Positions 8,681 through 20,954 of a stretch of 64,000 nucleotides of DNA are shown in pieces. A model generated the notes under the pieces. It saw nothing but the letters and a program-made list of their open reading frames with translations, searched no databases and was not told the origin of the DNA. The DNA comes from Papilionanthe hookeriana x Papilionanthe teres. Its lineage: Eukaryota > Streptophyta > Magnoliopsida > Asparagales > Orchidaceae. The first letter of the stretch is position 1. Every line of letters starts with the position of its first letter. A program made the position numbers and the translations under genes. Where the stretch lies: assembly GCA_022702705.1 (NCBI GenBank), contig CM040430.1:71127982-71191981 (forward strand), given 5' to 3'.

Positions 8681-10696
8681 AGTTATTAGTGTGCTTTGAT
8701 TTAGTATGCTTGAGAGTCATGATTGTTAGTGTTGTATTGTGTTTTCTTTAGTGTGGATTGATCAGTTTGATTGTTGTTTGGTAGATGTTTGGATTGTTAG
8801 TTGTTTGATTTAAACTTTGTGTGTCATAAGGGAGGTGATTCCTTACATTATTATTATGGTTAGAGTTGTATGTTCTCTTGTAGTAGTTGGATTGATGAAT
8901 CCACTATGACTTGGGTCTCACTCGGACTTGAATTTTACAGGAGACATCATGAATTTAAACAGTGATAGATCCACCTTAATTTTGTTACTTCCTATCTCTA
9001 ACTTTGAATTCATTTGATAGGAGTCTTGAACATATTTGATAAATAAAATTAGGATGATCTTACACTACAATTTATAACAGCTAGAGGTGCTTAATTATAG
9101 GGATTAGATGATGCATGAGATTGGTGTCCGGAAACCAATTTATCAGTGATAATCTTTTCTTTAGGATTATAATATATAAAATCATTTTAAAAAGTACCTA
9201 ATTTACTAGTGTAATGATTCCACTAGAAATTGGAGGTAAAATAGTGAGATTTGATGAGTTAAAGGAAGAATTGACCTCATTTATCATATGTATGTTTATG
9301 TTTGTGTTACAACTTTATTTAGGTCTTGAAGAACATTTTTATATTCCCTTGCTGATACCTGCTATGCTAGTTAAACTTTTATTTAGTGAATTTCATTCTA
9401 GCATGATTAGTTTAGATTTACTTTCTGCTGCATATTGTTTTATCCTAATGAATACTTGTAAATGGTTTTGACAGACATTTGTGGTATATAGAATTTCTAA
9501 ACTAATTTTCTTCCTTCTTATATTTTTTGTACTGAATGCTATATATGCTAAAAATTAAGTTTGGGGATAGGAAGAAAAATAAAATTTTAATGTAAAAATA
9601 CTTCCTTTTAGTGTAATTTTATTACAAGTATGTTTTAGGTTAGATTTACTTTCTCCTACAGTCATTCTATCCTGATTATGCATGTATATGAATTTGATAG
9701 GATGTTGTAGTAGTGAGTAGATACCTTTACTTTTTCTTCCTGCAACATTTTATGGAATTAATTGCAAAATATTTTAAAATTTAAATTTGGGGGGAAGAAA
9801 AATTTTCAAAATGTAACTTTATGTGTCCTCAGTAGCCTGTATTTAATTTGATATCACTTTTAAAATGGCTTGTAATATGTGGTGTTACCTTTAGGTTACT
9901 ATAATTTCGATTTTAGAAAAGTTGGAAAAATAACTTAGTTGAAATTCTTAGTGAAGAAATTGTTCTATAGTTATGATATTTTGTAGGAAACATTGGGAAA
10001 ATGATTTTGTTATTTATGGTAGAAACTAGTTGAATATTTGAAAAGCTAAAATTCTTAGATTTATACTTAACGAGAATTGAGCCTTTATTGAAAACCTTTT
10101 CGAACTAATACTTACACTTATAAAAAGTGAGGGAAAGTTTTGAGTGTTGGATTTTAAAGAGAGGATAGCGAAATTAAAAATTATTAAAGGACTATCCATA
10201 TATAGTAATCCTCATATAAAAAAAGAGTGAAAAAAGGGAATTAAAAATGATCCCGAAAGAAAAAAAAGTAAAATAAAAAGGATTGAAAATGATCCCGATA
10301 AAAAAAAAATTAAAATAAGTGAGGAGAAGCTTGAGGGGAAGCCTAATCAAAAATTGGTTTCACTTAAATCTTTTTAAATGAAAAGACTTAAAAACAATCC
10401 TAAGCTTATTCTTGTTTCAAAAGGTATTGGTTAAATTGGTATATATAAGGTGCTTAAATTCTATTTTTATACTTTCTATGAATCTTTAGTTTGACAATTT
10501 TCAATAACTTTTGAAATAAATAGAAAATCAAGATTCCTAAGTTGAATATGAGATATTCTTACACTCTAGTCCTAGGTTGATTTGCTAAAATTTCTCCTAT
10601 TTTATACTATAATATTTCTTAGATGAAATTATAGGAAATTCTATAGAAACCCACAACCACAAGTTAACATATTTTATTTTTAAAGTTATAATGTTA
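8681..10696 (+). other. Long UTR of the deleted unit
   Basis: AT-rich noncoding DNA. It includes polypurine-like tracts near 9556 and at 9781-9800, the shared block at 10181-10210, an A-rich stretch with two copies of an about 45-bp unit containing AATGATCCCGA (10235-10318), and the stem-loop at 10343-10357. A hydrophobic 85-codon frame at 9214-9471 has no recognised homology and was not called. Confidence 0.6.
10343..10357 (+). promoter_or_regulatory. UTR stem-loop CTAAT/ATTGG (B-type)
   Basis: Same position as the stem-loop at 5025-5039, with a T-G wobble at the second pair. Confidence 0.4.
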
Positions 10697-10728
10697 CTTG
10701 AGGACAAGTAGCAGTTAAGTTTGGGGGA
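10697..10728 (+). promoter_or_regulatory. CTTGAGGACAAG palindrome and polypurine tract (B-type)
   Basis: CTTGAGGACAAG at 10697-10708 and GTTTGGGGGA at 10719-10728, directly before the B-type LTR. Confidence 0.8.
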
Positions 10729-10731
10729 TTT

Positions 10732-12623
10732 TGACCCACTAAAAATATATATAGTTTTGCTATATAATTTTACTCATTTTAGGTGATATTGCACTTTAAA
10801 GGAAGGTATTTTGTATGTTTTTCTTGTTTTAGGTACAAGAAATGGTGATTGGAGCAAAAAGAAGTAAAAACGATGCAATTTGGAGCAAAAACGAGCAAGA
10901 AATGAAATTTTCCCTGACACCTTTCGATAAGTTTTTCTATGCTTAATCTCTTTTACACTTCTTGCATATTTTTGAATACGATTACACTTTAAATAAAGTT
11001 TTTTTTATATTTATTTTTTAGGGCTATCTGTTAGGAAAGCAACATAACTGAAATGGGGCGAATCAGAGCTAAACTAGAGCCAAACGGAGCAAAACTGTGG
11101 ACTTGCGCAGCAGTCTGCTTCCCGAAGGTGCCCTCGAGCTCGTCGATGGTGGGATTTTTCTAAGAAGGCAAAAAAATGACCGAAAAGCTCGCCGACAGCA
11201 CCCTGGAGCCCACTAACAGCGCCCCGGACGACTATGGACCGAATTTTGGCAGTTTGGGCCGAAATTCAACGTATTTGAACGCCTTTTCGAAGGGGTTCTT
11301 GAGGGAACTCTTAGAAATTCATCCATACTCTTTAAATTAGTGAATTTACGTTAGAAAAGTGAGGAGGAAGGTTAGAAAAGTGAAGAGGAATATTAGGAAA
11401 AACTTGGAGAATGTTTAGGATTCTTAGATTAGGAGTAGAAATGTAGATTTCTACCATTTTTGGAGAGATTGGAGAAGAGATTTTGAGAGAATTTGTAAGG
11501 GACTGCACTAGCATTGCATGGATTAATGGGAGAATTTGTGGGAGAGATCTTTATCTTTCTTTCAAAAGGAAAAAAGCGGAGTATTGTTCTTCATTATCTT
11601 ATGATTTTGTAAGCACTTATCTAGTGGATTTTCTCTGGTTAATTGAATTTTTCGTTGTGTTTTCTTTTTATTTTATGACGTATCTCTCTTACTCTTTCTT
11701 CTTCTTTGGAAATAGTGGCAAGAGAGGATTATGCCATTATTTTCCTTTTACTTCTCTTTTGTAATGAGTAGAATTCATGTGTAGGATGTTGAGATACATG
11801 CTAGAAGACATTTTATATATAAATGCGATGGTTTTTACTTGCACTTCATCTGCATTGCAATTAAGGCTTGTTGTAATGTTAAATTTAGTTGTGAAATCAT
11901 ACAATCTTAGAGTGTTACGCTTTCTAAAACTAAGTACAAATCACATTCAAATTCCATGGATGGTAAAGTTTATGGGGATTGAATGCAATTAAATAGGGAA
12001 ATATAATTATTGGATTTAGAAGTGGAGATTTTAGAGTGACGGACTACAATCCCCAATTTGGTCCTATTTTTTTAGAACTGAAGCAGAGATGTTAGCCCTC
12101 AGGCGAGGGGAACGTGGGAGCTCCGAAGTGAGAGTTGGTATCCTCCCAGTCTAGCCATGGACTCAGTAAACAAGCATAGGATTAGTCAATGTTCTTTATG
12201 CCTGGACCAATTGGTAAAGAATAGGATTGCTCCTATATTGCACATACAATATTTAATGCATCTAATTCCTATTCATTATCCATTTCATTACATAAGAATA
12301 TTAGTTTTTAGTATCTCAAAATTCTCCAAATCATATCATCTAAAAAGGGTTATATTTAGAATTAATATTTGCATTTAGTTATAGTTACTATTTTTACATT
12401 TAACACTTGCATTTAGGAGTAATCTCTAGATAAAACATCATTTTAATCGACATTCCAAACTAATAAGCAATTGTAGTAGACTAGAGTTTGACTAAGGACC
12501 TTTTATCTCGCTTCTCTGTGGGATCGATACTGGGTTTTAAAAGAAAGCCCTATATTACTTGAAATGATACGTATACTTGCGTAGTACCCCTAGTGTATAA
12601 AATATTTTCTAATTTTTATATCA
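10732..12623 (+). repeat. Athila-like LTR, B-type (copy 1)
   Basis: Begins TGACCCACTAAAAATATATA after a polypurine tract and ends near TTTTTATATCA, before a degenerate primer site. A second copy is on the minus strand at 29128-30981 and shares the GCAGCAGTCTGCT segment, the AGGGCTATCTGTTAGGAAAG region and the end with GATACGTATACTTGCG. The GC-rich part at 11101-11225 is the B-family counterpart of the A-type hairpin. Frames of 60-93 codons inside it are not conserved genes. Confidence 0.8.
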
Positions 12624-12858
12624 TTTAAGATTTTGAACACTAGCCGCTATTTATGAATCAGGTCAAGTTTTTTGCCATCTTATGGAAGTTAATTTACTGC
12701 GTAAATGAGGGTCGGGTCAGCGTCTAAGCTCCAAACCCTCGGCACCTAAGTGACAAACCCTCGGCGCAAAAGCGCCAGCATTCTTAAGAAATCTAAAAGT
12801 CAATATTCATGGTGAAAATTCGAGAAAAAGCTTGAGAATAGCCTGGATTAAGTAGATT

Positions 12859-14081
12859 GTGCCTTTAGAAGTTGAGTTTAGCAAGTTTAGTTTGATTTTG
12901 GAATTTATGGTGAATATTTTTTCAATTTTTAGAAATCGCTCCAAAGTGAAGCATTTGAAGGGGAATGATAGATTTGATTTAGACAAGTTCGTCAGTTCTG
13001 GAGCTGAGGATCATTACGTTAATGCATTGTCGTCACGTAAGTTGATTCCTGAGCGAGTTTTTAGTAAACCAGAAGGAGATATTGATGAAATGATTGATCA
13101 ATGAAGTTGAATAAATTACTGTTGCTTCTCCGATGTTGCTTTTATTTATGTGGTAAGAGAGTTATATGCTAACTTACCTGTAGTAGAGGAAAATTTAGTG
13201 ATAATTCAAGGACAACAAGTTGATTTTTCTGCTGTGTTAATCAATACCTTTTACTTACTGCCTCTTGAAATATTTTGTTATTACGTAAATTATCATCCAA
13301 GGGAAGAGGAATTAGATGAGATTATGTTTTTTTCTGACTGATGAAAGAGGTCTTTGGAAAATTACAAATGACAGGAGAGTAAATTTCCAAGCGTCAAAGT
13401 TAAATGCCACCTACAAGGCTTGGCAATATTTTATCTCATCTACGTTATTACAGTTGAATCATATTAGCGATGTTACAAGAGAAAGAGTTGTTCTCAATTA
13501 TTATATTCAACAGGGAAAGCCAATAGACATTGAGGCTATTATTTTTATTATATCATCAACTGTGTTAGACCTCTTACTACTGCAGTTATGGGATTTCCTT
13601 CTCTGATTTATTCAATTTGTGAGTAGTCTGGTGTAAAGTTTGAAACTTGGGAAGAGGTCCTTCAACCACTTAGACCTATTATCAGTGTAAATGTGAACAC
13701 TTATACTGTGCTTTCAGAATTTGGCTGGAAAGGAAGATCTGTTAGAGCTTCTAGTTCTGCTGCTTCTACTTCTCGTGCTTCTACCTTGCAAGCATCATCA
13801 TCTATAGGAGAGTTTGCTGGTTCATAGACTGGATTGTTATAGAAGATTTTGAAAAAATAAGTCTAACCAGAGAACATGTTAAGGATATAGATGGGAAGGT
13901 GGAAAATATTGAGAGATACATTCAGAAACATGATGAGTATGAGGATAATTATCAGCAATTAATGGACAGACTGGTTAGAGGAGACCACAATAATGAGACG
14001 CCCCTTCATCCTTATTATATTCCATATGTCCCTTCTAGAGATTGGAATGAGGGAGATGATGATGATGAGGATGATGATTAA
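12859..14081 (+). pseudogene. Env-position 'putative plant transposon protein' (second copy)
   Basis: Homologue of 2793-3930 with the same order of parts: FDLDKFVSSGAEDHYVNAL, then VRELYANLPVVEEN, INTFYLLPLE, RGLWKITNDRRVNF, AWQYFISSTLLQ, QQGKPIDIEAI, the IERYIQKHDEYE coil, PYVPSRDWNE and an acidic tail. It is broken by a TGA at 13102, a frameshift in a T-run near 13325, another near 13550, and stops near 13625 and 13826. Compared with the A1 copy it confirms where each frameshift lies. The role of the protein is unknown. Confidence 0.75.
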
Positions 14082-15607
14082 GATTGATATTTGCTGAGTC
14101 TGTGATGTTTTTATTTCTATTCTGTGATGCTTAGAATTTTTATTGTTTGATGTATTTTATTGTGAACTTTGATATGTGTGGTTTATATTTGGATTATTTC
14201 TGTTATGCATATTCAAATATATTTGAGTTGGATTGATATTTGTGATAGTTATGATTTATGTGATGTATTGTTGTAATAAGTTTGTTGTAGTAAATGTTTT
14301 AATATAGATATAGTGTATTGTGTTTTTAGAGGTCTATAATTTAATTCCAAAAAAAAAACAGTTAGGAAAATTTTGAACACTATTAGAAACCACTATTTAA
14401 ATTGCATGTTTAAACTTTTCAAGATTTACTACCATACATTTTCTAGTATTGTTGTGATTTTTGTTATGTTAAGTTGGTGTGTATTTGCTTTGAAAACCTC
14501 CACTACTTTAGAAGTCCTTTGAAATTTCTATTTTAAGAAAATTAAAAAAAACTGAATTTGATTTCTTTTGGCTTCTATTTTTAAACATTATACATGCATA
14601 TTTAGGTTACGAAAATTCCTGTAAGCATGTTATTTTAGTTTATAATTCTTTCCCATGTATCATTTCTTATGCTTAAATGATTTATCTTAATTAAAATTTT
14701 AAAGTTTGGGAAAAATTTAAAAACAATTTTCAAAAACTAAAATTTTTTTTGTTCTTAAGAATACTATAATAAAATTTGATTTTTTATTGAAAATAATTAT
14801 GTATATGAAGTTATATTAGGGGGGGGCAAATTTTTGAATATAGAAATGAGTAAGCAAATTTAAATAAAAACTATAGTAATGATGAAAAACTTAAATTTAA
14901 AAATTTTTTAGTAAAGAAATGTTTAATATAGATAAACTATCTTTAGTAGGAAATGTTGTATTTTTTGGAAAAATAGAAATTTTGACTTATATTTTTCAAA
15001 ACATAAATTATTTTATTGAAAAATAATTTTGAACACTATTATTATAATTTTTAAGTGAATGATATATATCAAACCTTTAATTAAATGGAAGGATAAAATT
15101 TAAATCATTAAAGGACTATCCAGATATAGTAATCTTTACCTAAAAAAAAGAAAAGGAAGAAAAAGAAAAAAGAGTAAAAAAAATAGTATGTTAAGAAAAA
15201 AAGGAAGGAGAAGCTTGAGGATTTAAGGGTCTAATCAAAAATTAGCTCCACACCTGAAATTTTAAAATATAAATTTTAAGAAAATCTAAAACTTAAGAAT
15301 ATAATATAGTAAGTAAAATTATTTTCTAGTAAAAATTTTTTAGTGAAGAAAATAAAATAATTAAATCCTATATTTTGAAAAATCTACAAGTATTTATGAA
15401 TTAAATAGGAACTCATATTTTTCATGATCCTTTACTTAAGAACTTTCTAAACTTTAAGTTAGTCTCATTAACTAAAATTGTTTTCTAAATCGGACTAATT
15501 CATTTCTAGAATAAAATTTTGAAACAATCCTAATGAAACTCATTTACAAAATTTACATGTTTAATTTTTATATGATTATAGTGTCACTTGAGGATAAGTA
15601 ACATTTT
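14082..15607 (+). other. Long 3' UTR before the second A-type LTR
   Basis: Noncoding and alignable by eye with 3931-5399. It contains purine-rich tracts near 14700 and 14818, the shared block at 15104-15134, an A/G-rich stretch near 15140-15210 and the stem-loop at 15231-15245. Confidence 0.65.
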
Positions 15608-15619
15608 ACGTTTGGGGGA
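15588..15619 (+). promoter_or_regulatory. Palindrome (mutated) and polypurine tract
   Basis: CTTGAGGATAAG, one base off the palindrome seen elsewhere, then ACGTTTGGGGGA at 15608-15619, directly before the LTR. Confidence 0.8.
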
Positions 15620-15622
15620 TTT

Positions 15623-17278
15623 TGATACACCTAAAATATATAGTGTTTTTATGCACATTTTTATACCTATTTTTTATGATATTGTACTTTAATGGAAGTT
15701 ATTTTCATGTTTTCCTTGCAAGTATGATTAAAATGAGTGAATGTGATGAAAGAAGAAAATAAGGATCAAATTTGAGGCAAAAATGGAAGGTGTGCAAGAT
15801 TATCCTCTGGTGCCAAGCGCCGATGGCTGGCGCATAGGCACGACAGTTAAAAGTGACGTATTAAATCAAATTTAGTGTCATTTCCAAGGGATGTTTGAAG
15901 TAACTTTTGGTTTAAACATGCTTAACTTCTTTTGCGTGGCAAATTCGAATGAAGAGATGCATCTTTTGGTAGATATTTTAAATCTGAACATGATTTAAAG
16001 AGACACCAAAGCAACTTTTGAGGAAATATTAAAATGAAGACTTGAACATCAGAAAAAGAGAAGAGTTTTAAAAGGAAGTATTGGCAGAAGAAGTTGGAGA
16101 AAAGCTTGAAGTGGTTGAAGGGAAAGAGGAAGAAAGAGAGTCTTCTTCTTGCATACTTTTTTTACTTTTCCACTTTACTTTAACATAGTTTTTTATTAGA
16201 ATTTAGGAGAGTGAATCCTTAGAGTTTGGCACCACCCTCTAAGGAGTTATTAAGTGGAAAGTAAAAGTTTCAGAAGAACTTCAAGAGACTTGTGGAGAAG
16301 ATTTTCAGATAAGTTTTTATTTTTGTTTTTACATTTGGTTTTAAAGTAAGACTAGTTGTATTTTCACTATGATTTCTACTTTCAAATCAAATTGTGTTTG
16401 TGCTTTCTCCATGAGTTCTGAGTAGTTTTCTTTGTCTTTTTCTTTTTAAATGATGAAGTACTTAAATTATGGAAGGAAGTTGTGTGAAGTATAGATGTTT
16501 AATGTTGGAGGAAGTTATGATGATTCCACTAACTTGCACTTTATTTACCTCTTTATTTGGCCAATTGATATGTTAAAATTCATTGTGAGAACATGTAAGA
16601 ACCAATGTAGTATTTTCTCAAATAGAAATTTGAGTGAGTCACATATATGGGTGAGAATTATAGTCTGTATAGTTGAGTGCAAATCAATGGAGAGATATGC
16701 TTTTTTATGGGTGTAGAATTAGAGGACTTTTGTGTGGCAGGCTAAAGCCCCCAATTTGGTTTGATGTTTTAAGTTTTGTTATGAGATGTTAGCCCCCAGG
16801 TGGAGGGAAAAGAGAGAACTATAGAGTGAGAGCTATTATCTTCCCTTCCTAACCCATCTACAAGATGTCAAAACATCATAATAATTTATGTTCTTTATAG
16901 AACCAAGTAAAGGTAAAGAATATAACTGCTCCTATTTGGCACAGAAATTTAGATACTTACACAAAAAAATTTCATATCTATTATTGATTCATTGAAAGAG
17001 GAAACATATATTTTATTCTCATTTACTTTCATATCATTAAATAGTCTTGTTAATTTTAGTTGCTTACTTTACTTTTTCTAAAAAAATAACAAAAAGAATT
17101 TAAACTTCTTAATTATAAAACATAACTTAAAAAATTAGTTTGAAAAGTAAAAAGTTGTTCTTTTGCTTTCATTAAATTTTAAGAATATTTCCCTGTGGGT
17201 TTGATATATCGGGGTTTAATCAGAAAGTCTTATATTACTTGATAAACGATAAGTATACTTGCGTAGAATCCTATATCA
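15623..17278 (+). repeat. Athila-like LTR, A-type (copy 2)
   Basis: Starts TGATACACCTAAAATATATA, as at 5415, and ends CCTATATCA before a primer-site-like TGGTGTCATTG at 17324. It aligns along its length with 5415-7143 and is about 70 bp shorter. Its GC motif (15811-15848) has decayed from a perfect inverted repeat. Confidence 0.8.
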
Positions 17279-17323
17279 AAAAAAATTGAAATTGATTTTT
17301 TATTTATTTCGAAATCAAGTTTT

Positions 17324-17341
17324 TGGTGTCATTGTAAAGAA
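17324..17341 (+). promoter_or_regulatory. Degenerate primer binding site
   Basis: TTTTTGGTGTCATTGTAAAG in the AAATCAAGTTTTTGG context of Athila-like primer sites. The internal DNA that should follow is replaced by the inverted Ogre-type fragment from about 17400. Confidence 0.4.
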
Positions 17342-17399
17342 ATAGATATTATTATTGAGAAGAAATATAAAGTACAAAATGAAAGCAAAAATATTCAGG

Positions 17400-20300
17400 G
17401 ATCAATGGGTTGAACCTAATGCTTAGGTTCAATTTAGGTTAAACCTAAGTTAGAAATGTTGACTTAAGTTCAATATGTGTTAAACTTAAGTTTGAGTTAA
17501 CTTGGGTTCAATATAGGTTGAACGTGAGTTAGAAATGTTGAGTTAGATTAAATATAGCTTGAACCTAATGTTTGAGTTCACTTGGGTTCAATTTAGGTTG
17601 AAACTAAGTTAGAAATGTTGAGTTAGGTTCAATATGGATTGAACCTAATGTTTGGGTTAACATGGGTTCAATTTAGGTTTAAACTAAGTTAGAAATGTTG
17701 AGTTAGGTTCAATATGGGTTGAACCTAATGCCTTGGTTCAATTTAGGTTGAACCTAAGTTTGAGTTAACTTAGATTCAATTTAGTTTGAACCTAAGTTAG
17801 AAATGTTGAGTTAGGTTCAATATGGGTAGAACCTCATGATTTAGATTATTTAAGCATAATGTAAGTAAGACTTAAAGATTAATTAAGTTTGATTAGGGTT
17901 AGACTTAATTAGGGTTTAAGATTGTTTAAGTCTAATATAAATAAGGCTTAAGGTTTAATTAAGTCTAATTAGGGTTTGACTTAATCAGGGTTTAAGATTT
18001 TTTAAGCCTAATGTAAGTAAGGCTTAAGGATTAATTAAGTCTAATTAGTGTTTAAGATTGTTTAAGCCTAATGTAAGTAAGGCTTAAAGTTTAATTAAGT
18101 CCAATTAGGGTTAGACTTAATTAGGGTCTAAGAGTGTATAATCCTAATGTGAGTAAGGCTTAAGAATTAATTAAGTGTAACTAGGGTTAGACTTAATTAG
18201 GGTCTAAGATTGTTTAAGCCTAATGTAAGTAAGGCTTAAGGATTAATGAAGTCTAATTAGGGTTAGACTTAATTAGGGTTTAAGATTGTTTAAGCCTAAT
18301 GTAAGTAATACTTTATGATTAATTATGCCAAATTTGGGTTAGTCTTATATAGGGTTTAAGATTTTTTAAACCTAATGTATGTAAGACATAAGGATTAATT
18401 AAGTCTTATTACGGTTAGACTTAATTAGGGTTTAAGATTGTTTAAGACTAATGTAAGTAAGGCTTAAGGATTAATTAAGTCTTATTAGGGTCAGACTTAA
18501 TTATAGTTTAAGATTTTTTAAGCCCAATGTAAGTAAGGCTTAAGAACTAATTAAGTCTAATTAGGGTTAGACTTAATTAGGCTTTAAGATTGTTTTAGCC
18601 TAATGTAAATAAGGCTTGATGATTAATTAAGTCTAATTAGAGTTAGACTTAATTAGGTTTTAAGATTCTTTAAGCTAATGTAAGTAAGGCTTAAGGATTT
18701 ATTAAGTCTAATTAGGGTAAGACTTAATTAGGGTTTAAGATTGTTTAAGCCTAATGTAAGTAAGGCTTAAGGATTAATTAAGTCTAATTATGGTTAGACT
18801 TACATAGGGTTTAAGATTGTTTAAGCCTAATGTAAGTAAGCCTTAAGGATTAATTAAGTCTAATTATGGTTTGACTTACATAGGGTTTAAGATTGTTTAA
18901 GCCTAATGTAAATAAGGCTTAAGGAATAATGGATTAATTAGTTCTAATGGGATATACTTAATTAGGGTATTTTTTATATCAAATTTAAGTGGGACTTAAA
19001 AGTTAATTAGGTCTAATAAGTAAGACCTAATTAGGGTTTAAGGTATTAAGCCTAATGTAGTTAAGGCTTAATGGATTAATTAGGTCTAATGGGTTAGACC
19101 TAATTAGGGTTTAGGATTGTTTAAGTCTAATTTAAGTAAGACTTAAAGGTTAATTAGGTCTAATAAGTAAGACCTAATTAGGGTTTATTAAGTTAAACCC
19201 AATGTGATTAAGTTATAACTTGGTTTAATTAGGTCTTAATGGTGTCTTAGACCTATTTAGGCTTTATTAAGTTAAACCTAATGTGATTAAGTTATAACTT
19301 GGGTTAATTAGGTTTTAATTGTGTCTTAGACCTAATTAGGGTTTATGAAGTTAAAACTAATGTGATTAAGGTCTAACTTGGTTTAATTAGGTCTTAATGG
19401 TGTCATAGACCTAATTAGAGTTTGTTTAGTTAAACCTAATGTAATTAAGGTCTATTGTTGTTTAATTAGGTCTAATTGATGTATTAAACCTAATTAGGGT
19501 TTATTAAGTTAATCCTAATGTGATTATGGTCTAACTTGGTTTAATTAGGTCTTATTGGTGTCTTTAACAAAATTAGGGTTTATTAAGTTAAAACTAATGT
19601 GATTAAAGTTTAACATGGTTTAATTAGGTCTAATTGATGTATTATACCTAATTAATGTTTGATTTACATTAAACCTAATTTGATTAAGGTTTAACAGGGT
19701 TAATTAGGTCTAGTGTTGGATTAAACCTAATTATGTTTTGATTTGATTCTATTTGATGTTTGGACTTAAATTTGACTTAACTCATTGTGGCATGAATTAA
19801 ATGAAGTGATTTTTTTATTTTTGATGTTTTTAGGGTTTTTATTAGAAATTTTAACCCTAATAAAAAAATGTCATCTTAAATTTTCAAGAGCCTAGAGTTT
19901 GTCATTTTATCATTTAAATTTGTCCCTCTAAATTTCTAACCAATTTCCAGTTTAATTTTCTTAATTTCTGATTCATAAAATTATTGTTGAGAATAAGTAC
20001 TAAATCCCGAAGAAATTAGGAAATCTTGTCCTAGATAATTTTTCTAGCCTTGGAAAAATAAGAAATTGTTCATAAGGACCTAGAGATTTATCCATCAAAA
20101 TTTCATATTTTTCTCGTTTATAAATAATTTTTAATAATTAAAATACTCTAGAGAGTACATAATCAATTAAAAATCAAATATAACTCCTTAATTCATGATT
20201 TTAATTCCACATTGTTCCTCTCACTGCCCTGAGTTCAAAGGTATTTTTGTTCTATTTTTGTGATTTTTGTGTGCAAAGTTATGAATTTTTTGTTAGTTTA

Positions 20301-20444
20301 AGGTTTAAATGATTTACTTAAATCCTTACCTAATCCAAAATAACTAGACGGCGCTGTGTCCTTGGATTGATCGAAATGAGATTGATCCGGTGTGGCACTC
20401 CGAACTGCAGATCCGGTGGGATTAAATCACAGCCATCCGTTTTT
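17400..20444 (-). repeat. Inverted fragment of an Ogre-type LTR
   Basis: Read on the minus strand this aligns with about 35550-38000 of the giant LTR. From right to left come a GC-richer block with CGGATC, the AAAATTCATAACTTT-type AT stretch, CAATGTGGAATT, AATTATTTATAA, and then more than twenty imperfect copies of an about 76-bp unit with TTAAGCCTAATGTAAGTAAG. At the far end are GAACCTAA/TTAGGTTC repeats (17400-17860). No coding sequence was seen. It interrupts Athila-like DNA: a primer site lies to its left and a truncated LTR C to its right. Confidence 0.75.
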
Positions 20445-20804
20445 ATGAATGGAATGAAGGAAGACTCTTTCTTGCAGCTGAACTTTGTTATAAATTTAGT
20501 CTTGTGTTAGTTTAACTTGCTAGAGTTTAGAACGTACTTTGGTAGAAGTAGTAATTGAATCTGTTTGTCTTTACTTTTAGAATTAAACCACTTGTAATTG
20601 TGTTGATATTTGATAAGAGAATTCTATGCTATGCCATAAAGTAAAGCCTCCCTGTAGGATCGATATTCCAGGACTTCACTAGAGCCTTGTATTACTAGAG
20701 CGATATGTATACTTGAGTTAATTGTGTGAATCATTATCATCTAAATCAATATATAAATCTAAATCTGAGTTCACTAATTTTTGCAAATTAAAAAATTTGC
20801 ACCA
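20445..20804 (+). repeat. Truncated 5' LTR of Athila-like element C
   Basis: Matches the last 360 bp of the LTR that ends at 58935, starting at TATGAATGGAA and including TAGTCTTGTGTTAGTTTAAC and TTTGCACCA. The first about 1270 bp are missing, cut off at the inverted Ogre-type fragment. It is directly followed by a primer site. Confidence 0.8.
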
Positions 20805-20810
20805 AGTTTT

Positions 20811-20828
20811 TGGCGCCGTTGCTGAGGA
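20811..20828 (+). promoter_or_regulatory. tRNA-Asp-type primer binding site of element C
   Basis: TGGCGCCGTTGCTGAGGA. The first 12 bases equal the complement of the plant tRNA-Asp 3' end. It lies six bases after the LTR end. Confidence 0.85.
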
Positions 20829-20954
20829 GGCAAGGTAAAAGAAAAAGTAACTGTTAAAATTTAACTTTTGTAGTATTTGAAATCATATATTTGAATTACA
20901 AGTCATAGTTATGTGTGTGTCTGTTTATTGTTAGTGTGTGTTTATTGTGTTTGC

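Larger units (their letters stand above)
7144..10731 (+). mobile_element. Internally deleted Athila-like unit
   Basis: Internal DNA between an A-type LTR and a B-type LTR: primer sites, a protease remnant, a long protease-RT linker ORF, then directly the post-integrase block (8645-8680), a long UTR and a polypurine tract. Gag, RT, RNase H and integrase are absent. It looks like a nonautonomous deletion derivative, or a product of recombination between related elements, because the LTRs on its two sides belong to different families. Confidence 0.65.
12624..15622 (+). mobile_element. Athila-like internal remnant ending in an A-type LTR
   Basis: Starts with a very degenerate primer site near 12673, then jumps to the DNA that precedes the second env-region ORF: a GC motif at 12712-12780 with GGCGCAAAAGCGCC, and AAGTTTAGTTTGATTTTGGA, which matches element A1 near 2737. 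The env-region pseudogene, UTR and polypurine tract follow. Gag, pol and the first env-region ORF are missing. Confidence 0.65.

Noticed and set aside
9214..9471. Hydrophobic 85-codon frame that could be an envelope membrane segment
   Set aside because: No counterpart in the UTRs of the other Athila-like units, and no signal or cleavage motif.
17400..19760. Telomere-like TTAGGGTTTAAG strings suggesting interstitial telomeric repeats
   Set aside because: They belong to an about 76-bp unit that matches the giant-LTR array in reverse orientation; there are no pure TTTAGGG runs.
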